Shown here: in pieces, positions 35,414 through 40,188 of the stretch
How positions within the stretch are numbered: the first letter of the stretch is position 1
Layout of the letters: the number at the start of each line of letters is the position of its first letter
NCBI GenBank assembly: GCA_964547795.1
Contig: CAZJPD010000002.1
Span: 1 to 40,188 of the forward strand
Reading direction: 5' to 3'
DNA: 40,188 nt
Source of the DNA: CAZJPD01 sp964547795
GTDB taxonomy: Bacteria; Pseudomonadota; Alphaproteobacteria; Rickettsiales; Midichloriaceae
The notes under the pieces: model-generated
Databases searched by the model: none
What the model saw: only the letters and a program-made list of their open reading frames with translations
Told to the model about the DNA's origin: nothing
Position numbers and translations under genes: made by a program

Positions 35414-36880
35414 ATGTTTAATATATTTAAGTACCTGCCTGTAAAAAAGGAAGAACTATCGAAATTCCTTGTTGTATCATCTATGATGATGCTGGTAGTT
35501 TTTATTTATAGTGTTCAAAGGAGCATGAAGGATACAATTGTTGTCTCCTATGTGGGAGCAGAGCTTATCAGCACGATTAAATTGTATGGAGTTTTGCCAT
35601 CTGCGATTTTTATAATGCTGATTTATGCAAAGCTATCAAATTTTCTCAATAAAACGTTTATTTTCCATCTTTTAAACATATTTTTCATTGGCTATTTTCT
35701 CATTTTTACTTTTGTTATTCATCCGAATGTTCAAAATTTTCACTTTGATGTGAGTGCTATGGTGCAAGAATATCCACGTACCAAATACTTATTCATTATG
35801 GCTGGCAATTGGTCATTCTCACTATATTTTATTTTTGCTGAGTTGTGGGGCAGTGTTATACTTGCATTAATGTTTTGGCAAACTGCTAACCAAGTATTTC
35901 AAATCAAAGAAGCAAAAAGATTGTATCCATTGTTCGGGTTAGTAGCACAAATTGGTATGTTGATGTCAGGACTGACAACAAAAACCTTTACCAAAGCAAG
36001 TATAGCAAGTAACTGGCAAGATTCTTTGGTTTATATTAATCTCTCAGTTGCTGCAGCTGGTATAATATTATCATCATTATTTTATATTTTATCTAACGTT
36101 TTAGTATCTAGTGATATTATCAATGCTGAAACTGTAAAGAAAAAGAGGAAAATAGGATTTTTTGAGGGATTAAAATGCGTGTTTACATCTAAGTATATCG
36201 GGCTAATAGCTTTATTACTTATATGTTATGGGTCTTCAATTAATTTAGTTGAGGGGGTTTGGAAAGCTCAAGCTCATGTGGTATATCCAAATCCTCAGGA
36301 ATATGCAAATTTCATGGGGGGGTTGCAGGCTTATACTGGACTTGCTGCCGCAATAGCTATGCTGACTGGTTCTTATATACTGAGTTTGATCTCTTGGAGA
36401 GCTGCAGCTTTATTAACTCCAATTGCCATATTTATTACGGCATGTATATTTTTTGTTTTTTCAATATATCAAGTTGAAATTACAAATGTTTTACCTTTTC
36501 TTACATTAGCACCTGTTGTGATAGCAGTATTTGCTGGACTAATGCAAAATATTTTAAGTAAGGGAGTAAAATATGCTTTTTTCGATGCAACAAAAGAAAT
36601 GGCATACATTCCTCTTGACGAAGCATTGAAATCTAAGGGGAAAGCGGCAGCTGATGTTGTTGGTGGTAGACTAGGTAAATCTGGAGGGGCACTCATTCAG
36701 TGGACTATGCTTTCCCTAATACCTGGTTCAACTCTAGTAACTTTATCACCCGCTTTGTTTGTGATGTTTTTAGTTATTATGGTTATATGGTTCTTTGCTG
36801 TTAATACTTTAGCAAGTGAATTTAACAAAAAAACTGCTCAGACAAAAGACAGTGTCTTAGAAGGTCAACCTGCACAATAG
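35414..36880 (+). CDS. tlc: ADP/ATP translocase, rickettsial/chlamydial Tlc type
   Basis: Tlc proteins exchange bacterial ADP for host ATP (some paralogues carry other nucleotides) across the inner membrane of obligate intracellular bacteria. From the ATG at 35414 the protein has 488 residues and about 12 membrane helices. Segments typical of rickettsial Tlc proteins are AELWGSVILALMFWQTANQ, EAKRLYPLFGL, FTSKYIGLIALLLICYG followed by SSINLVEGVWK, and MAYIPLDEALKSKGKAAADV followed by VGGRLGKSGGA. A TTG at 35402 would add four residues. Which substrate this copy carries cannot be read from the sequence; rickettsiae have several paralogues. Confidence 0.95.
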   Translation: MFNIFKYLPVKKEELSKFLVVSSMMMLVVFIYSVQRSMKDTIVVSYVGAELISTIKLYGVLPSAIFIMLIYAKLSNFLNKTFIFHLLNIFFIGYFLIFTFVIHPNVQNFHFDVSAMVQEYPRTKYLFIMAGNWSFSLYFIFAELWGSVILALMFWQTANQVFQIKEAKRLYPLFGLVAQIGMLMSGLTTKTFTKASIASNWQDSLVYINLSVAAAGIILSSLFYILSNVLVSSDIINAETVKKKRKIGFFEGLKCVFTSKYIGLIALLLICYGSSINLVEGVWKAQAHVVYPNPQEYANFMGGLQAYTGLAAAIAMLTGSYILSLISWRAAALLTPIAIFITACIFFVFSIYQVEITNVLPFLTLAPVVIAVFAGLMQNILSKGVKYAFFDATKEMAYIPLDEALKSKGKAAADVVGGRLGKSGGALIQWTMLSLIPGSTLVTLSPALFVMFLVIMVIWFFAVNTLASEFNKKTAQTKDSVLEGQPAQ

Positions 36881-36900
36881 AATATATAACGAATATATAA

Positions 36901-37136
36901 CATATACCACTAAGATATAGATATTTTAATTTTTTATTCCGTCATCACAAGGTTGCAACTTCTTATCCCCGTCATCGCAAGGTTGCAACAGCGATCGTGG
37001 TGATCCAGGGATTGCCACACTCACTCTGTGAGTTCGCATGACAGGGCAGGAGGATGGATTGCCACGCCTACTGCTATAGCTCGTAATGACGAAAATATAT
37101 TAATGATATGTCCCAACCTTTGTGTGATAAGCTATA
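36901..37136 (-). repeat. Dispersed hairpin repeat, long copy between tlc and mrcA
   Basis: It starts CATATACCACTAAGATATAG and ends GTGATAAGCTATA, and is nearly identical end to end with 24257-24495. It contains the ACTCACTCTGTGAGT hairpin, TGGATTGCCACGCC and two GTCATCGCAAGGTTGCAAC type modules. Together the two copies define an element of about 236-239 bp with AT-rich ends. Confidence 0.88.
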
Positions 37137-37173
37137 TTTCTGAATCGTGTTAAAATAAATAGTTTTTTTAGCT

Positions 37174-37225
37174 TTAACATAAGTTCCACCTTAATATCCG
37201 GATATTAAGGTGGAACTTATGTTAA
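37174..37225. repeat. Perfect 52 bp palindrome
   Basis: Each arm is 26 bp, beginning TTAACATAAGTTCCACC and meeting at the centre CC|GG between 37199 and 37200; every base pairs. There is no spacer. It is not followed by a T run on either strand, so it is not an ordinary terminator. The flanks (AGCTTT left, GGCTAAAG right) continue the symmetry imperfectly. It could form a cruciform or, in RNA, a very stable hairpin. Confidence 0.9.
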
Positions 37226-37261
37226 TTAATAAAAGGCTAAAGTCAATTTTTAGATGTTAGA

Positions 37262-37283
37262 TTATTTTCGGTATTTGGTATAA
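37262..37283 (+). repeat. Short dispersed motif, copy 2
   Basis: TTATTTTCGGTATTTGGTAT (37262-37281) differs at one position from 16591-16610. GTCAA, which starts the other two copies, is found 20 bp upstream, as if a short insertion separated the parts. It faces copy 3 across mrcA. Confidence 0.55.
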
Positions 37284-37442
37284 GCCCTGTGTTCATAGCA
37301 ATTCCTTAAATGCAATTCTGGTTCTAAAGTAAATAGTGCTGGTCGATTCGCATTAAAGTAGAAAAATATAAAACTAATGGTTGTATTACCAATTTGATTA
37401 TGTTATCTTATTTTAGAGTTTTGTATATGTGGTTGTACGTCT

Positions 37443-37494
37443 AGCGCATCCTCATCATTAAGCAAATCTTCCCACTACTCAGTATGGATGCGCT
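37443..37494. repeat. Stem-loop with 9 bp arms upstream of mrcA
   Basis: AGCGCATCC (37443-37451) and GGATGCGCT (37486-37494) are exact inverted repeats around a 34-base loop. It lies about 100 bp before mrcA and could be a leader structure or a decayed element end. Apart from this, the palindrome and the repeats, the 712 bp gap 36881-37592 shows no gene. Confidence 0.5.
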
Positions 37495-37592
37495 GGAAGT
37501 GTATGTTGATGATTTCCTGTATTCAAAAATTTCTTCTTTATAGTTTCGCAATAAGTTGCTAGAGAAAGAGGTTATAAATTAGAAATATTTAA

Positions 37593-39965
37593 ATGAGTAA
37601 AGCTACAAAGAGATTTTTTTTTGTTATATCCATTTCCTTTGCTTTTTCTATTGCTTTAGGAGGGGTAAGTTTGCTTTTATTTATCCACCTTATACAAGAT
37701 GTACCTGACTATAATGAGTTATATAAGTATAAACCAAGTAGCATAACAAGGCTTTATAATAGTGATGGTCAGGTTTTAGATGAGTATGCTAATGAAAAAA
37801 GGGTATATGTAAAGTATCAAAATATTCCTGAAATTATTGTTAATGCCTTTGTTGCTGTCGAGGACAAAAACTTTTTTGATCATCAGGGAGTTGATATAGT
37901 TAGTATCGTCAGGGCATCTATACAGAATATTCTTAATATCGGTGGAAATAAACGACTAGTTGGGGGATCAACTATTACACAACAAGTAGTAAAAGGTTTC
38001 TTTCTTAGTAATGAGAGAAGTTTACTAAGAAAAATTAAGGAAGCTACCCTTGCCTTCAGGCTAAGTAAGGCATTCAGTAAAGAAAAACTTTTAGAGATAT
38101 ACTTAAACCAAATATACTTAGGTAATCATTCTTATGGAATATATGTAGCAGCACAAAACTATTTTGATAAAGATTTAGACAGCATTAATGTAGAGGAAGC
38201 TGCTTTACTTGCATCGCTCCCTAAAGCTCCTTCAAAACTAAATCCCTACAAAAATTATGACAGAGCACTAAAACGTAGGAATTGGGCAATTCAAAGAATG
38301 GAAGAAGAGGGCTTCATATCTTTTGAAGAAAGGACAAATGCTGTAAAAAATCAGATTAAGCTAAGTTATTCACCAACAAAAAATAACAAACATGAAGATT
38401 ATTATACCAATACTGTGAAAGCTGAATTAATCGATCTGTTCGGTATCGATAATGTACATAATCGTGGTTATATAGTAAATACCAATATAGACTTGAGGCT
38501 ACAAAACACAGCACAAACGGCTTTAAGAATAGGATTAAAAAACTTTGATAAGAAAAGTGGTTGGAGGGGTGTTTTTTCAAAAATTGATCTTACTCAGCAA
38601 AACATAAGTGAAAGTTTAAATAAAATTGCCTGTGATAACTATCGTGGAAATTATCATTTAGGAGTCATAACGAAGATAAGTGGTACAACACTAGAGGTAC
38701 TCCTGAACAACCAAAAAACAATTAAACTAGATAAAGATGCTTATAGTTGGATATTGAACAGTGCAACAGAACGTCAATTAAAGAAACTTTTTCAAACAGG
38801 AGATGTTATATTGGTCGATGGAGTGGAGAATGAAAAATATAAAATAGAGCAAATACCAGAAATCAATGGAGCAATAGTAGTAATTGAAAATAAAACAGGT
38901 AAAGTTCTAGCATTGGTTGGAGGATATGATTTTAAACAAAGTAGTTTTAATAGAGTAACCCAAGCATATAGACAGCCAGGTTCTGCATTTAAAACATTTG
39001 TGTATCTGGCTGCATTTGAACAAGGTATTTCTCCAAATACTTTGATATTGGATGAACCCTTCGAAATAGACTTAGGTTATGGTTTGCCAATATGGGAACC
39101 AAAGAATTACGGAGAGGAATATTATGGATTAATCACTTTAAGAACGGCTTTTGAAAAATCCAAAAACCTACCCACTTTAAGATTATTACTGGGAGTTGGA
39201 TTGGATAAATTAACAGCGATTGCACAAAGGTATTTAATATATAATTCAAATGTAAAGCCTATGTACTCGATGGCTTTAGGAGCTTTTGAAACTACATTAT
39301 TTAAGATCACAAATGCTTATGCAAGCATAGCAAATAATGGCATTTTAAAACAACCCAAATTAATTGACAGTGTATACAGTAAAGAAGGAGAGCTACTGTA
39401 TTCTCCTAATGATCTGTTCTGTGATAATTGTAGCACTGAATATAAAGATATGGAAGAATCAGGATTTCAATCTCAACCAGAAATTGGGTTTTTGGGCAAA
39501 GTAATTACTGATCCAGCATCTAATTATCAAACTCTATCTTTATTAGAAGGAGTGATTGCAAGAGGATCAGCAAGGAGAGCAAAGGTTTTACAAAGAGTGA
39601 TTGCAGGTAAAACTGGAACTACTAATAACAGCCTGGACACCTGGTTTATTGGCATGACTCCTGATATAACTGTAGGTGTTTTTGTTGGATATGATATACC
39701 TAGAGGTATGGGTAAAAATGCAACAGGAGCGAGTGTTGCTCTTCCTATTTTTATCGATTTCTTTAAAAATTTAAGTTTTATCCCAAATCATCCATTTCAA
39801 ATTCCAGATTCTATTCAAAAAATGTATGTGGACCCAAATACAGGGAAAGTAATAGAAAAAAATGCTCTTGTAGAAGGAAAGCAATATATTTCCGAAAATT
39901 TTAAGAAAAACTCTTCTGTTTTTGATGAAGAGAAACTCGATGACATTGTTTTCAATAATAACTAA
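37593..39965 (+). CDS. mrcA: Class A penicillin-binding protein 1a (glycosyltransferase/transpeptidase)
   Basis: PBP1a polymerises lipid II and crosslinks the stem peptides in the periplasm. The 790-residue protein has an N-terminal membrane anchor (about residues 8-32) and a GT51 domain with VAVEDKNFFDHQGVD (catalytic Glu90), GGSTITQQVVKGFFL and KEKLLEIYLNQIYLG. An OB-like insert follows, and then a transpeptidase domain with the SxxK motif in PGSAFKT (Ser464, Lys467), an SKN motif, and AGKTGTT (Lys673). All catalytic residues for both activities are present. The final 50 residues are polar. It fits with murE, murG and ftsZ in the window. Confidence 0.96.
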   Translation: MSKATKRFFFVISISFAFSIALGGVSLLLFIHLIQDVPDYNELYKYKPSSITRLYNSDGQVLDEYANEKRVYVKYQNIPEIIVNAFVAVEDKNFFDHQGVDIVSIVRASIQNILNIGGNKRLVGGSTITQQVVKGFFLSNERSLLRKIKEATLAFRLSKAFSKEKLLEIYLNQIYLGNHSYGIYVAAQNYFDKDLDSINVEEAALLASLPKAPSKLNPYKNYDRALKRRNWAIQRMEEEGFISFEERTNAVKNQIKLSYSPTKNNKHEDYYTNTVKAELIDLFGIDNVHNRGYIVNTNIDLRLQNTAQTALRIGLKNFDKKSGWRGVFSKIDLTQQNISESLNKIACDNYRGNYHLGVITKISGTTLEVLLNNQKTIKLDKDAYSWILNSATERQLKKLFQTGDVILVDGVENEKYKIEQIPEINGAIVVIENKTGKVLALVGGYDFKQSSFNRVTQAYRQPGSAFKTFVYLAAFEQGISPNTLILDEPFEIDLGYGLPIWEPKNYGEEYYGLITLRTAFEKSKNLPTLRLLLGVGLDKLTAIAQRYLIYNSNVKPMYSMALGAFETTLFKITNAYASIANNGILKQPKLIDSVYSKEGELLYSPNDLFCDNCSTEYKDMEESGFQSQPEIGFLGKVITDPASNYQTLSLLEGVIARGSARRAKVLQRVIAGKTGTTNNSLDTWFIGMTPDITVGVFVGYDIPRGMGKNATGASVALPIFIDFFKNLSFIPNHPFQIPDSIQKMYVDPNTGKVIEKNALVEGKQYISENFKKNSSVFDEEKLDDIVFNNN

Positions 39966-39984
39966 CTAAAGCTGGGAGATTGAG

Positions 39985-40012
39985 TTATACCAAATAGCAC
40001 AAATAAATTGAC
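39985..40012 (-). repeat. Short dispersed motif, copy 3 (inverted)
   Basis: TTATACCAAATAGCACAAAT on the plus strand is the inverted form of the motif at 16585-16612 (23 of 28 identical). With copy 2 it makes an inverted pair around mrcA. The remaining sequence to 40188 shows no gene. Confidence 0.5.
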
Positions 40013-40188
40013 TATGCCATACAACAAAATTCAGCATAAACACAACAAACAAAGAAACGAAATTTCGACAACTTAAGCAAATGAAATAGATTTCTTTTAT
40101 AAATGTTTTGCAATGAGTAAAAGAAGACTTTATAAGAAATTATGATAAATACCATAAATCCTATCTATGTAGAGAAAGCCCATGCTAC

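Overview
The window is an AT-rich, gene-dense stretch of chromosome from an obligate intracellular alphaproteobacterium, most likely a member of the Rickettsiales. The main pointers are a nucleotide-parasitism ADP/ATP translocase of the rickettsial Tlc type (35.4-36.9 kb), a VirD4 coupling protein of a type IV secretion system (22.3-24.1 kb), a relic of the alphaproteobacterial gene transfer agent (13.8-16.4 kb), an alphaproteobacterial infA-maf pair, an F1-only atpHAGDC cluster without the F0 genes, and genes that are visibly decaying. I cannot assign family or genus from sequence alone. Peptidoglycan and division genes are well represented (murE, murG, a class A PBP, ftsZ, an ftsB-like gene), so the organism probably keeps a cell wall, or at least its precursors.

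Layout. 0-6.2 kb: a leftward run of an antiporter of the CPA2/Kef type, nhaA, a LolC/E permease, tyrS and rnhB. 6.3-8.5 kb: rightward folM-like reductase, recR and a frameshifted bioY, ending against a transposase remnant. 8.8-16.4 kb: ftsZ, trxA (convergent), infA-maf, murG (leftward), rluD, and the lone gene-transfer-agent baseplate gene. 16.4-24.1 kb: leftward glyS lacking its C-terminal domain, folP, gltS, murE and virD4. 24.5-29.5 kb: tRNA-Met(CAT) and atpC-D-G-A-H, all leftward. 29.9-35.2 kb: frameshifted comF, fdxA, tRNA-Leu, ribH-nusB, an ftsB-like gene, secG, pyrG and a small membrane protein. 35.4-40.2 kb: tlc and mrcA (PBP1a), separated by a 0.7 kb gene-free stretch rich in repeats and palindromes.

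How it works together. The genes describe a host-dependent cell: it imports ATP (Tlc), probably glutamate (GltS) and formerly or still biotin (BioY). It can make ATP (F1), CTP (PyrG), lumazine for riboflavin (RibH) and possibly folate (FolP with the FolM-like reductase), and it manages Na+/H+ balance with two antiporters.

The least ordinary material lies between and at the ends of genes. A dispersed, modular hairpin repeat occurs six times; one copy supplies the last codons of the ftsB-like gene. There is a perfect 52 bp palindrome, a second short dispersed motif in three copies (two in inverted orientation around mrcA), two single-base frameshifts at A-rich sites (bioY and comF), and a glyS gene without its anticodon-binding end. 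I found no CRISPR array, intact insertion sequence, or clearly new multi-gene system.
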